DNA from: Streptosporangium subroseum
Lineage (GTDB): Bacteria; Actinomycetota; Actinomycetes; Streptosporangiales; Streptosporangiaceae
Assembly (NCBI RefSeq): GCF_900188345.1
Contig: NZ_FZOD01000083.1
Span: 1 to 38,887, forward strand
DNA length: 38,887 bases
Reading direction: 5' to 3'
This document shows, one piece after another, positions 7,514-16,100 of this stretch. A model generated the notes under the pieces. The model was not told the DNA's origin and searched no databases. It was given only the letters and a program-made list of their open reading frames with translations. A program made the position numbers and the translations under genes. Within the stretch, counting starts at the first letter, position 1. Each line of letters opens with the position of its first letter.

Positions 7514-8584
7514 ATGTACCCAGGATCTTCACAGGGCGGCCCCGACCCCTACTCCGGGGGTGGCCAGCCGCCCCAGGGCGGCCAGCCTCCTCACGGTGCT
7601 CTTCCTTCCCAGGGCGGGGAGCTTCCTTACGAGGCTCTTCCCCCTGGCGGCCAGCCTCCCCAGGGTGCTTATCCTCAGGGCGGTGAGCTCCCTTATGGCG
7701 CTCTTCCCCCCGGCGGACAGCCTCCCCATGGGGGCCAGCCTCCTTACGGCGGTCTGCCTCCCCACGGGGGCAACCCCACCCCGAAGCCCCCGAGAAGCAT
7801 GAAGCGCCTGGCGCTTCCCGCGTTGCTCGTGGCCGGGTCGCTCGGCGGGGTGGCCGTGGTCATGGCAGGGCTGCTCGCCTACCTGGGCCCGGTGGACGTG
7901 GACGAGCCCTACGGGCCTCCGATCTCGGAGGCGGCGAACACCCTCGCGCTGCAGAACGTTCCGGCTCCGGGAGAGCAGGCGCCGGGCCAGCAGTCCCAGG
8001 ACCTGAGCGGCCTGCCGGCCGAGGTGGGACCGGGCGGGCTGGACGTGCCGTTGACGGCCGCCGCTCCCACGGCGCCGCCGCCCATGCCCGTCGTCCAGCC
8101 CCCGGCGCCGTTGCCGAGCGCCGGCGTGAAGCCGTACAAGATCGCTATTTCGAAGATCGGTCTGCTGGCTCCGCTGATGGCTCTCGGCGTGGACGCCAAG
8201 AAGGAGATCCAGACCCCTCCGCTGAGCAAGCCGAACCAGGCCGGTTGGTACAAGAACGGGCCGATTCCCGGCCAGCAGGGGCCCTCGGTGGTCCTCGGGC
8301 ATGTGAACACCCGGAGCGGGGCCGCCGTCTTCAGCCGCCTCAAGGAGATCAAGCGCGGGGACAAGATCAAGGTGTCCCGGTCGGACGGGAACACCGTGGA
8401 GTTCACGGTCGACGGGGTGGAGCAGGTCAGCAAGACCGCTTTCCCGGCGAAGCGGGTCTACGGCAACACCGGTGAGGCGACCCTCCGCCTGATCACCTGT
8501 GGCGGCGTCTACAACAGCAAGACCCACCACTACACCGACAACATCATCGTCTACGCGACCCTGTCCAAGACCAAGCGCGCCTGA
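7514..8584 (+). CDS. Class F sortase, Pro/Gly-rich N-terminus
   Basis: A 356-residue membrane-bound transpeptidase. The cytoplasmic N-terminus (about 1-92) is repetitive Gly-Gly-Gln-Pro-Pro / Gly-Glu-Leu-Pro-Tyr. One transmembrane helix follows (A-L-L-V-A-G-S-L-G-G-V-A-V-V-M-A-G-L-L), then a linker and a sortase barrel from about residue 205. The class F hallmarks are G-W-Y-K-N-G-P-I-P-G, His263 in V-V-L-G-H, and Cys329 in L-I-T-C-G-G. The catalytic Arg cannot be placed with certainty; after the Cys the chain reads H-H-Y-T-D-N-I-I-V-Y-A, and Arg314 in K-R-V-Y-G is shared with the second sortase. The gene follows the surface-protein gene at 14 bp, so the two are surely co-transcribed and probably enzyme and substrate. 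GGGGG lies upstream of the ATG. Confidence 0.85.
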   Translation: MYPGSSQGGPDPYSGGGQPPQGGQPPHGALPSQGGELPYEALPPGGQPPQGAYPQGGELPYGALPPGGQPPHGGQPPYGGLPPHGGNPTPKPPRSMKRLALPALLVAGSLGGVAVVMAGLLAYLGPVDVDEPYGPPISEAANTLALQNVPAPGEQAPGQQSQDLSGLPAEVGPGGLDVPLTAAAPTAPPPMPVVQPPAPLPSAGVKPYKIAISKIGLLAPLMALGVDAKKEIQTPPLSKPNQAGWYKNGPIPGQQGPSVVLGHVNTRSGAAVFSRLKEIKRGDKIKVSRSDGNTVEFTVDGVEQVSKTAFPAKRVYGNTGEATLRLITCGGVYNSKTHHYTDNIIVYATLSKTKRA

Positions 8585-8640
8585 TCGGATGCTCGCCGGC
8601 TCGGGCAGCCCCCGAGCGGACGGTCCCGATGACGTGCTCC

Positions 8641-8820
8641 TCGGCTCGGGCGGTCGTCACGCGTGACGGCACCGACGGCGTGTTCCTGATCACGGGCTTG
8701 TCAGCGCGAGCGGTCGTCACGCGTGACGGCACCGACGGCGTGTGCCTGGTCACGGGCTCGTCAGCGCGGGCGGTCGTCCCGTGTGACGGTACCGACGGTG
8801 TGCGCGTGTTTGTCAGCCCG
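8641..8820. repeat. 60-bp tandem repeat, three copies
   Basis: Units begin at 8641, 8701 and 8761; copies one and two are nearly identical, copy three is degenerate. Each intact unit contains the perfect palindrome CGTCACGCGTGACG. The array fills the gap between the convergent sortase and monooxygenase genes and slightly overlaps the 3' end of the latter. Because 60 is a multiple of three it is open in several frames, but no start site or family supports a gene. Confidence 0.85.
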
Positions 8821-9949
8821 GGTAGTCCTTGAGCGTGATGGCGTTGGACAGCCGCTTGATGTCCGGCATCTCGCCGCTCTGGTCCCGCTGCCACTCGTTC
8901 ATCCGCAGCGCGAAGTCCTGGTTCAGCTCGACGAACCTCCGCAGCTCCTCCTCGTAGCGGGCAAGGCCCGTTCGATGGTCGCCGCCCGCGGCCGTGAGCT
9001 CTCCGGCCAGGACGTAGGCCCCGACCAGCGCGAGGCTGGTGCCCTGGCCCGACAGCGGCGAGCCGCAGTAGCCCGCGTCTCCGATCAGTGAAACCCGCCC
9101 GTTGGACCAGGAGTCCATGCGGATCTGGCTCATGGAGTCGAAGTGGAAGTCGGGCGCGTCCCACATGGCCTTCAGCAGCCTGGGGGTCTCCCAGCCGTCG
9201 TCGGCGAAGCGGTCAGCGATGATCTGCTTCTGCCGGGTGGTGTCGCGGCGGTCGTAGTCCAGCGCCGGTGACTCGAAGCCGAGGATGGCTCTGGCCTCGG
9301 TGTTGTTCCGTGCGCTGTAGAGGCCGGACATCTTGTCCGCCGTACGGTGGAACACCTGCCAGCGGTCCAGGTCCAGGAAGTTGTCGGTGGTGAAGACCGA
9401 CAGGTAGGTGCCCAGGTGGGTGATGAACCGGGACTCCTCGCCGAAGGCCAGCGCGCGCACGTTGGAGTGCAGCCCGTCGGCGCCGATGACGAGGTCGAAG
9501 GTGCGCGGCGCGGCCCGTTCGAAGGTGACCCGCACCTCGTCGTCGCCCTGTGAGAGGGCGGTGATCGAGTCGTCGAAGAGGTATTCGACGTCGTCGCGGG
9601 TGGCGCGGTAGAGGATGTCGACCAGGTCGTCGCGGAGGATCTCGACGTCCTCGCTGTCGGTCGCGCCGCCGGTCAGGGTCTCCTCGGTGGTGCTGTACAG
9701 CACTTCGCCGTCGTCGCCGACGAAGCTCATCCCGCGCATCGCGGTGCTCGCCCGCCGGATGTCGGCCAGGAGTCCCATTCGTTCGGCGACGCCGAGTGCC
9801 GAGCCGCGGACGTCGATCGCCTGGCCCCCGGGACGGAGGCCGGGGGCCTTCTCCACCACGGTGGGGTTGAAGCCGTGGCGTCGCAGCCAGTAGGCCAGTG
9901 CGGGTCCGGCGATGCTCGCACCGGAAATGAGGACGTTGCCGTTTCTCAC
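8813..9949 (-). CDS. FAD-dependent monooxygenase (PheA/TfdB type)
   Basis: A 378-residue class A flavoprotein hydroxylase. The dinucleotide-binding start is I-S-G-A-S-I-A-G-P-A-L-A-Y-W-L (8-22), ending the second strand at V-V-E-K. The D-G motif is D-L-V-I-G-A-D-G-L-H-S-N-V-R, and the second FAD contact is V-S-L-I-G-D-A-G-Y followed by S-G-Q-G-T-S-L-A-L. The sequence class includes aromatic hydroxylases and drug-modifying enzymes such as tetracycline and rifampicin monooxygenases; the substrate cannot be named. It lies back to back with a GntR-TetR regulator, and the 305-bp gap holds several palindromes, the classical arrangement for a detoxifying enzyme and its repressor. AGGAGACC precedes the ATG. 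Confidence 0.85.
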   Translation of the reverse strand: MRNGNVLISGASIAGPALAYWLRRHGFNPTVVEKAPGLRPGGQAIDVRGSALGVAERMGLLADIRRASTAMRGMSFVGDDGEVLYSTTEETLTGGATDSEDVEILRDDLVDILYRATRDDVEYLFDDSITALSQGDDEVRVTFERAAPRTFDLVIGADGLHSNVRALAFGEESRFITHLGTYLSVFTTDNFLDLDRWQVFHRTADKMSGLYSARNNTEARAILGFESPALDYDRRDTTRQKQIIADRFADDGWETPRLLKAMWDAPDFHFDSMSQIRMDSWSNGRVSLIGDAGYCGSPLSGQGTSLALVGAYVLAGELTAAGGDHRTGLARYEEELRRFVELNQDFALRMNEWQRDQSGEMPDIKRLSNAITLKDYPG

Positions 9950-10034
9950 GTGGGGTCTCCTGATCGGTCTCGGGGGAATCGCGACCCGGCCGACCTGCGA
10001 CGGTCAGGCCGGGTACGCCGTACACACCTTGAAT

Positions 10035-10045
10035 GTACGACGTAC
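10035..10045. promoter_or_regulatory. Palindrome GTACGACGTAC in monooxygenase promoter region
   Basis: GTACG-A-CGTAC, perfect around one central base, lies 86 bp upstream of the monooxygenase start. It differs from the CTGTACTAG boxes and could be the target of the TetR half of the regulator. Confidence 0.4.
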
Positions 10046-10107
10046 GCACGGATGGTGCAAGCGGTGAATTCTGGAAAAACACTGGTTGATCGCGTTTTGC
10101 ATCGCAT

Positions 10108-10125
10108 ATCTGTACTAGGACAGAT
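10108..10125. promoter_or_regulatory. Operator-like palindrome, copy 1 (ATCTGTACTAGGACAGAT)
   Basis: An 18-bp inverted repeat with a single mismatched pair, sharing the core CTGTACTAG-ACAG with the perfect palindrome 100 bp downstream. It sits midway between the divergent monooxygenase and regulator genes. The core resembles GntR/YtrA-class operators. Confidence 0.6.
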
Positions 10126-10170
10126 TGGCATGGCGGGATGCCCGCCGGGTGCCGGATCGCTTGTGTCTTC

Positions 10171-10198
10171 TGACTCACCAGGGAGTTTCCACTATTCT
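10171..10198 (+). promoter_or_regulatory. Candidate promoter of the GntR-TetR regulator gene
   Basis: TTGTGT, 16 bases, then TATTCT, ending 13 bases before a 16-bp palindrome and 56 bases before the GTG start. The arrangement would let the regulator block its own transcription. Confidence 0.4.
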
Positions 10199-10211
10199 CT
10201 GAGTGCGTCAT

Positions 10212-10227
10212 CCTGTACTAGTACAGG
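10212..10227. promoter_or_regulatory. Perfect 16-bp operator palindrome, copy 2
   Basis: CCTGTACTAGTACAGG is a perfect palindrome immediately downstream of the TATTCT box and 27 bases before the regulator start. Repeating the core of the element at 10108-10125 strongly suggests a cognate binding site. Confidence 0.7.
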
Positions 10228-10254
10228 GCACTTCATCCGAGAGAAGAGGCGACC

Positions 10255-11454
10255 GTGAGCCGGCCTGTCGCGCAGCCCGATCCGCCCTACCTGCGGATCG
10301 TCACCGAGATCCGGCGCCGCATCGCGGCCGGTGAGTTGCGTGCCGGTGAGCGGGTGCCCTCGACTCGGCAGGTCGCCCAGGAGTGGGGTGTCGCGATCGC
10401 GACCGCGACAAAGGCGCTGACGACCCTGCGCCAGCAGGGCTTCGTCGAGACGGTGCCCCGGGTCGGCACCGTGGTGACCACCCCCAAGCCCTCCTCCGGG
10501 TCCCGTTCCGAGACCCCTTCCGAGCCCTCCGAGTCCCGTCCCGAGTCTTCCTCCGAGTCCTCCGGGTCCCGTCCCGAGTCTTCCTCCGGGTCTCGTCCCG
10601 AGGGCGCCCCCGAGTCCTCTGAGTCCCGCCCCGAGGCCTCCTCCGACTCCTCCGAGCCGCGTCCCAAGCCCTCTTCCGGCTCTTCCGGCTCGCGTCCCGA
10701 GGTCCGTCCCGAGTCCCGTCCTCGGTCGAGACCCGCGCCGTCCCGGCCCGCCGTTCCGCGTCGCGCCGCCCACGAGCCCGATCAGGAGCTGACCCGGGAG
10801 CGCATCGTGCGTACCGCGATCGCCATCGCGGACACCGAGGGACTGGCGGCCCTGTCGATGCGCGGCGTCGCGGCCAAACTCGGCGTCGCCACCATGTCTT
10901 CGTACCGCCACGTGAACAGCAAGGACGACCTGGTCCTGCTGATGACCGACGCCGTGGTCGGCGATGTCAGGTATCCGGAGGAGCCCCCCTCCGGCTGGCG
11001 GGCGCGCCTGGAGGTGGCGGGGCGGTTGCAGTGGATCATGTACCGCAGGCACCCGTGGCTGGCGCAGGTCGTCTCCGTCACCCGGCCCGTGCCGTTGCCC
11101 AACCTGATGACGTACGCGGAGTGGGTCCTGAGCGCGCTGGACGGCCTCGGCCTCGATGCGGAGACCATGCTCAACGTGCACGTCCTGCTGTACAGCTACG
11201 TCCGGGGGATCGCCGTGAACCTCGAATCGGAGGCCCAGGCCGAAGCGGAGACCGGGATGACCGGGGAGGAGTGGATGGATTCGCAGGACGCCGCTCTCAC
11301 CGCGCTCGCCGCCTCGGGGGGTGCCCCGACGTTCTCCAAGGTCGTCGCGGGCCTCGACGAGGGGTACGACTTCAACCTCGATGCGCTCTTCGAGCTGGGT
11401 CTGCAGTCGATGCTCGACGGCCTCGCGATTCTCATCCAGCGTTCCGGGACGTGA
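10255..11454 (+). CDS. GntR-TetR double-domain transcriptional regulator
   Basis: A 399-residue fusion. Residues about 10-75 form a GntR winged helix (Y-L-R-I-V-T-E-I-R-R-R-I, then L-R-A-G-E-R-V-P-S-T-R-Q-V-A and R-Q-Q-G-F-V-E-T-V). Residues about 77-175 are an unusually long linker of S-R-P-E-S-S-S-type repeats. Residues about 180-230 form a TetR helix-turn-helix (R-E-R-I-V-R-T-A-I-A-I-A, then L-S-M-R-G-V-A-A-K-L-G-V-A, then S-S-Y-R-H-V). The remainder is a tetracycline-repressor-like ligand and dimer domain. Actinomycetes carry such fusions; the second DNA-binding unit may read a composite site. Two CTGTACTAG palindromes and one GTACG palindrome lie upstream. It very likely represses itself and the divergent monooxygenase. 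The GTG is preceded by GAGAAGAGG. Confidence 0.85.
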   Translation: MSRPVAQPDPPYLRIVTEIRRRIAAGELRAGERVPSTRQVAQEWGVAIATATKALTTLRQQGFVETVPRVGTVVTTPKPSSGSRSETPSEPSESRPESSSESSGSRPESSSGSRPEGAPESSESRPEASSDSSEPRPKPSSGSSGSRPEVRPESRPRSRPAPSRPAVPRRAAHEPDQELTRERIVRTAIAIADTEGLAALSMRGVAAKLGVATMSSYRHVNSKDDLVLLMTDAVVGDVRYPEEPPSGWRARLEVAGRLQWIMYRRHPWLAQVVSVTRPVPLPNLMTYAEWVLSALDGLGLDAETMLNVHVLLYSYVRGIAVNLESEAQAEAETGMTGEEWMDSQDAALTALAASGGAPTFSKVVAGLDEGYDFNLDALFELGLQSMLDGLAILIQRSGT

Positions 11455-11745
11455 ATCCGACCGGGCGGATCGCCGTGCCCGCGGGCTCCGTTCATCGCGC
11501 GACGTGAGCCGTCCGATGATCCGCGCCGTCTCGGAACGGCCGGGGTGACGGGGGCCGAGGAGGAACGGGGCGCCTGGCCGAGGTCGTTCTCAACGGGTTC
11601 GGCCGTGCTGAGACGGCTCGGGCGAGTCGCTCCCCGCCCAGGTCACATCTGCGGGATACAACGGGGAACACGGCCATGACCGGGGATGTAAGGGGTCGAG
11701 CCCTCTGGAGGCCGTCGCGCGATCGTTGATATACGGGGGAAGTTC

Positions 11746-13017
11746 ATGCGTCGGCTTTCTGGAAGATTGCGTAGTCGTGGGACCGCCGCGCTGGGGGCGT
11801 CGCTGATGCCGTTGATCATGCTGGCGGTGCAGGCGCATGCCATGTCGGTCCGGGGGGAGGGCTCGGGGCTCGACGCCTCAGGTCAGCTCGGCGCCACCGC
11901 GATCACCGCCGGCACCCTGACCGGTGTGAAAGACATCGCCGCGGGCGCCTTCCACAGCCTGGCCCTGATGACTGACGGCACCCTCAGAGTCTGGGGATAC
12001 AACGACTCCGGTCAGCTCGGCGACGGAACCACCGTCGACCACACCACTCCGGTGGCCGTCGGTGGTCTGACCGGTGTGAAAGCCGTCGCCGCGGGCGCCT
12101 TTCACACTCTGGCCCTGATGGCCGACGGCACCGTCAGAGCCTGGGGACTGAACGACTCCGGTCAGCTCGGCGACGGAACCACCGTCGACCACACCACTCC
12201 GGTGGCCGTTGATGGTCTGACCGGTGTGAAAGCGATCGCCGCGGGCGCCTTTCACAGTCTGGCCCTGATGACCGACGGCACCCTCAGAGTCTGGGGGGCC
12301 AACGACTCCGGTCAGCTCGGTGACGGCACCGTCGTCAATCGCCTCATCCCGGTCACCGTCGGCGGCCTGACCGGGGTGAAGGCCGTCACCGCGGGGTTCG
12401 GCCACAGTCTGGCCCTGATGTCCGACGGCACCGTCAGAGCCTGGGGACTGAACGGCTCCGGTCAGCTCGGTGACAGAACCCTCGTCAAACGTCTCACCCC
12501 GGTCACCGTGGGCGGTCTGACCGGCGTGAAGGACATCACCACGGGCTTCGGCCACAGTCTGGCCCTGATGGCAGGCGGCACCGTCAAGGCCTGGGGGTCC
12601 AACGACTCCGGTCAGCTCGGTGACGGCACCCTCACCAATCGCACCGCCCCGGTCACCATCCGCGGCCTGACCGGGGTGAAGGCCATCACCGCAGGTCGCG
12701 GCCACGGCCTGGCCCTGACGACCAAGGGTCTGGTCAAAGTCTGGGGATTGAACGACCTCGGCCAGCTCGGTGACGGCACCGTCATCAACCGCCTCACCCC
12801 GGTGGCCCCCAGGGGTCTGACCGGCGTGAGAATCATCACCACGGGCGCATTCCACAGCCTGGCCCTGATGGCAGGCGGCACCGTCAGAACCTGGGGATCC
12901 AACAACTACGGTCAACTCGGTGACGGCACCGTCGCCAAACGCCTCACCCCGGTCACCGTCGGCGGCCCGACCGGCGTGAAACCGTCACCGCAGGTGCATT
13001 CCACAGCCCGGCCCTGA
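11746..13017 (+). CDS. Secreted RCC1-repeat (beta-propeller) protein with decayed 3' end
   Basis: A 423-residue protein. A hydrophobic signal (A-A-L-G-A-S-L-M-P-L-I-M-L-A-V-Q-A-H-A) precedes seven RCC1 repeats of 50 residues, each with H-S-L-A-L-M, G-T-V-R-A-W-G and S-G-Q-L-G-D-G-T. RCC1 repeats fold as a seven-bladed propeller used for binding partners; the bacterial secreted versions have no settled role. The repeat is 150 bp at DNA level in perfect register (12001, 12151, 12301, 12451, 12601, 12751, 12901). Near 12981 a frameshift puts the eighth, closing unit out of frame, so the protein ends with an unrelated 13-residue tail. The +1 frame beyond still reads V-T-A-G-A-F-H-S and D-G-T-V-R-A. 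The ATG follows a GGGGGA box. A terminator lies 75 bp past the stop. Confidence 0.8.
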   Translation: MRRLSGRLRSRGTAALGASLMPLIMLAVQAHAMSVRGEGSGLDASGQLGATAITAGTLTGVKDIAAGAFHSLALMTDGTLRVWGYNDSGQLGDGTTVDHTTPVAVGGLTGVKAVAAGAFHTLALMADGTVRAWGLNDSGQLGDGTTVDHTTPVAVDGLTGVKAIAAGAFHSLALMTDGTLRVWGANDSGQLGDGTVVNRLIPVTVGGLTGVKAVTAGFGHSLALMSDGTVRAWGLNGSGQLGDRTLVKRLTPVTVGGLTGVKDITTGFGHSLALMAGGTVKAWGSNDSGQLGDGTLTNRTAPVTIRGLTGVKAITAGRGHGLALTTKGLVKVWGLNDLGQLGDGTVINRLTPVAPRGLTGVRIITTGAFHSLALMAGGTVRTWGSNNYGQLGDGTVAKRLTPVTVGGPTGVKPSPQVHSTARP

Positions 13018-13091
13018 CGCCCGACGGCACCGTCAGAGCCGGGGAGTTCGGCCGATCGGCATTGGAGGGCTCCCTGACGGCGCCGGACACC

Positions 13092-13114
13092 AGGGCCTGG
13101 AGATGCCCTTTTTT
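13092..13114 (+). terminator. Intrinsic terminator between RCC1 and dnaE
   Basis: AGGGC and GCCCT form a 5-bp stem with an 8-base loop, directly followed by a run of six T. This is the clearest rho-independent terminator in the window. It serves the plus-strand RCC1 gene and precedes the convergent dnaE stop by 41 bp. Confidence 0.65.
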
Positions 13115-13154
13115 CGTCGTGCGGCTATGGGGCGGATCTTGACGGGGGCACCGA

Positions 13155-16100
13155 TCACAGGCTGATCGCCTCGGGCCCGACCAGTGTCTTGATGTCGGCG
13201 GCGAACGACGGCTCGGCTCTCACCGAGAACTCCGGCAGGGCCATGACCAGGGCCTTGGCGCCTGGCCGGTGCAGGTGGATCCGGACCGGCACCTTGCCCT
13301 GGTGGGTCTTGAGGATGTTGCGCAGCTCCTCGATCAGGTCCGGCGTGACGCGCTCTTCCCGCAGGGTGATCGTGATCGGGTGCCCGGAGTCGCTGGTGAC
13401 GCCGGAGATGTCGATCGGGGTGAGGTCGTTGGCGAAGATCGAGATCGCCCCGTCGCGGCTGCTGACCATTCCGCTGACCGACACGACGGCGTCCTCGCGG
13501 AGCTCCGGCGCGTACAGCTCGTAGTTCTTCGGGAAGAACAGGCACTCGACGGCGCTGTCCATGTCCTCGACAACGATGATCGCCCAGACCTTGCCGGCCT
13601 TGTTGACCCTCTTGTCGACCTTGGTGATGAGCCCGCACACCTTGGCGTCGGTGCGGTCCTGGCCGTTTTCGAGGAGGTCGACGATGGTGTGGCTTCGGTT
13701 GCGTGCCAGGAGCCGCTCGGTTCCGGCCAGCGGATGGTCGGACACGTACAGGCCGAGCATCTCCCGCTCGAAGCCGAGCAGCGTCTTCTTGTCCCATTCC
13801 CCTTCGGGGATCGCGACGGCGAAGGTCTCGTCGAGGCCGCTCTCCTCGTCGCCGAACAGGGAGTCCTGCCCGTGGGCCTCGGATTTCTTGATCGGGATGA
13901 CGCTGTCGACGGCCTGTTCGTGGATCAGCATCAGTGCTTTGCGCGGGTGGTCGAGCGAGTCGAACGCGCCTGACTTGATCAGTGATTCGATGAGCCGCTT
14001 GTTGCAGACCGGAAGGGGGACCTTGGACAGGAAGTCGTTGAAGTCGTTGAAGGCGCCGCCGGTCTTGCGGACGTCGACGATGGCCTCCACCCGGTCCTCA
14101 CCGACGTTGCGGACCGCGCCGAGGCCGAACCGGATCGCGTCCTCGCCGACGGGCGCGAAGTGCAGGGAGGATTCGTTGACGTCGGGCGGCAGCACCTGGA
14201 TGCCCATCCTGCGGCACTCGGCGAGGTAGATGGCGGCCTTGTCCTTGTCGTCGCCGACGGAGGTGAGCAGCGCCGCCATGTAGTCGGCCGGGTAGTTCGC
14301 CTTCAGGTAGGCGGTCCAGTAGGCGACCAGACCGTATCCGGCGGTGTGGGACTTGTTGAACGCGTAGCCGGAGAACGGAAGCATCACGTCCCACAGCGCC
14401 TTGATCGCCTCGTCGGAGTAGTTGTTGTCCTTCATGCCGCGTTCGAAGAACTCGTACTGCTTGTCCAGCTCCGACTTCTTCTTCTTGCCCATCGCCCGGC
14501 GCAGCAGGTCGGCGCCGCCGAGGCTGTAGCCGGCCAGCTCCCGGCCGATGGCCATGACCTGCTCCTGGTAGACGAGCAGGTGGAAGGTCGTACCGAGGAT
14601 CGGTTCGAGAGCGGATTCGAGCTCAGGGTGGATCGGGGCGATCTCCTGGCGGTTGTTCTTGCGGTCGGCGTAGTTGTTGTGCGCGTTGGCGGCCATCGGC
14701 CCGGGCCGGTACAGGGCCAGAACTGCGGCGATGTCCTCGAATCGGGTGGGCACCATCAGTTTCAGCAGGTTGCGCATGGGGCCGCCGTCGAGCTGGAACA
14801 CGCCCAGGGTGTCGCCGCGGGCCATCAGCTCGTACGTTTTGGTGTCGTCCAGGGGGATCTTCTCGGTGGAGATCTCCACCCCCCGGTGCTCCCTGATGAT
14901 CTGGATGGCGTGGTCGATGACGCCCAGGTTCCGCAGACCCAGGAAGTCCATCTTGACCAGGCCCATGTCCTCGCACTGCGGATACGAGAAACCGGTGATG
15001 ATCACGCCGTCTTTGTCGCGGCGGTGCAGCGGGATCAGGTCCAGCAGCGGAGCGGAGGAGAGGATGACCGCGGCTGCGTGGACGCCGGTGTTGCGAATCA
15101 GACCTTCGATGCCGAGACCGGTGTCGACGACCTTTTTGACGTCCGGGTCGCTGTCGTACATCGCCCGGAACTCGCCGGCCTCGCTGTAGCGCGGGTGGCT
15201 CTCGTCGAAGAGGCCGGTGAGCGGCACTCCCTTGCCCATCACGTCCGGCGGCATCGCCTTTGTGATGCGCTCGCCGACCGGGAAGGGGTAGCCGAGAACG
15301 CGAGCGGAGTCCTTGACGGCGGCCTTGGCCTTGATCATGCCGAAGGTGTTGACCTGGGCCGTGTACGCCGCGCCGTACTTCTGGGTGACGTAGTTGATCA
15401 TGTCGTCGCGCCGGCGGTCGTCGAAGTCGAGGTCGACGTCGGGCGGGCTGACGCGCTCCGGGTTGAGGAACCGCTCGAACAGCAGGCCGTGCTCCAGCGG
15501 GTCCAGCTCGGTGATGCGGGTCAGGTAGGCGACGATCGAGCCGGTGGCCGAGCCACGTCCCGGGCCCACGGGGATGCCGTTGTCACGCGCGTAGCGGCAG
15601 ATGTCGGCGACCACGAGGAAGTAGGAGTCGAATCCCAGGGGGGAGATGACGCCCAGCTCCAGCTCCAGCCGGTCGAGAACCTCCTGGCCGGGGTCGTCGC
15701 CGTAGCGCTCCTTGAGGCCCCGCTCGCACTCCTGACGCAGCCAGGACGCCTGCGTCTCGCCTTCGGGCACGTCGAACTGCGGCATCCGGTCGACGTGGGC
15801 GAAAACCTCGCTGTAGTCGCCGACGCGTTCAGCGATCAGCAGGGTGTTGTCGCAGGCGTCCGGCAGCTCGCGAAACAGCTCCCGCATCTCCTCGGGAGTC
15901 TTGAGGTAGTAGCCGGAGCCGTTGAAGCGGAACCGGTTGGGGTCGTCCTTGTTCTTGCCGACACCGATGCACAGCAGGGTGTCGTGCGCGTCGGCCTGGT
16001 CCTCGGTGACGTAGTGGCTGTCGTTGGTGGCCAGCCGCGGTATGCCGAGCTCCTTGGCGACCCGGAGAAGTCCGTCGCGGACCTGACGCTCGATGTCGAG

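Noticed and set aside
8641..8820. CRISPR-like array
   Set aside because: The units are directly contiguous with no unique spacers, so this is a simple tandem repeat.
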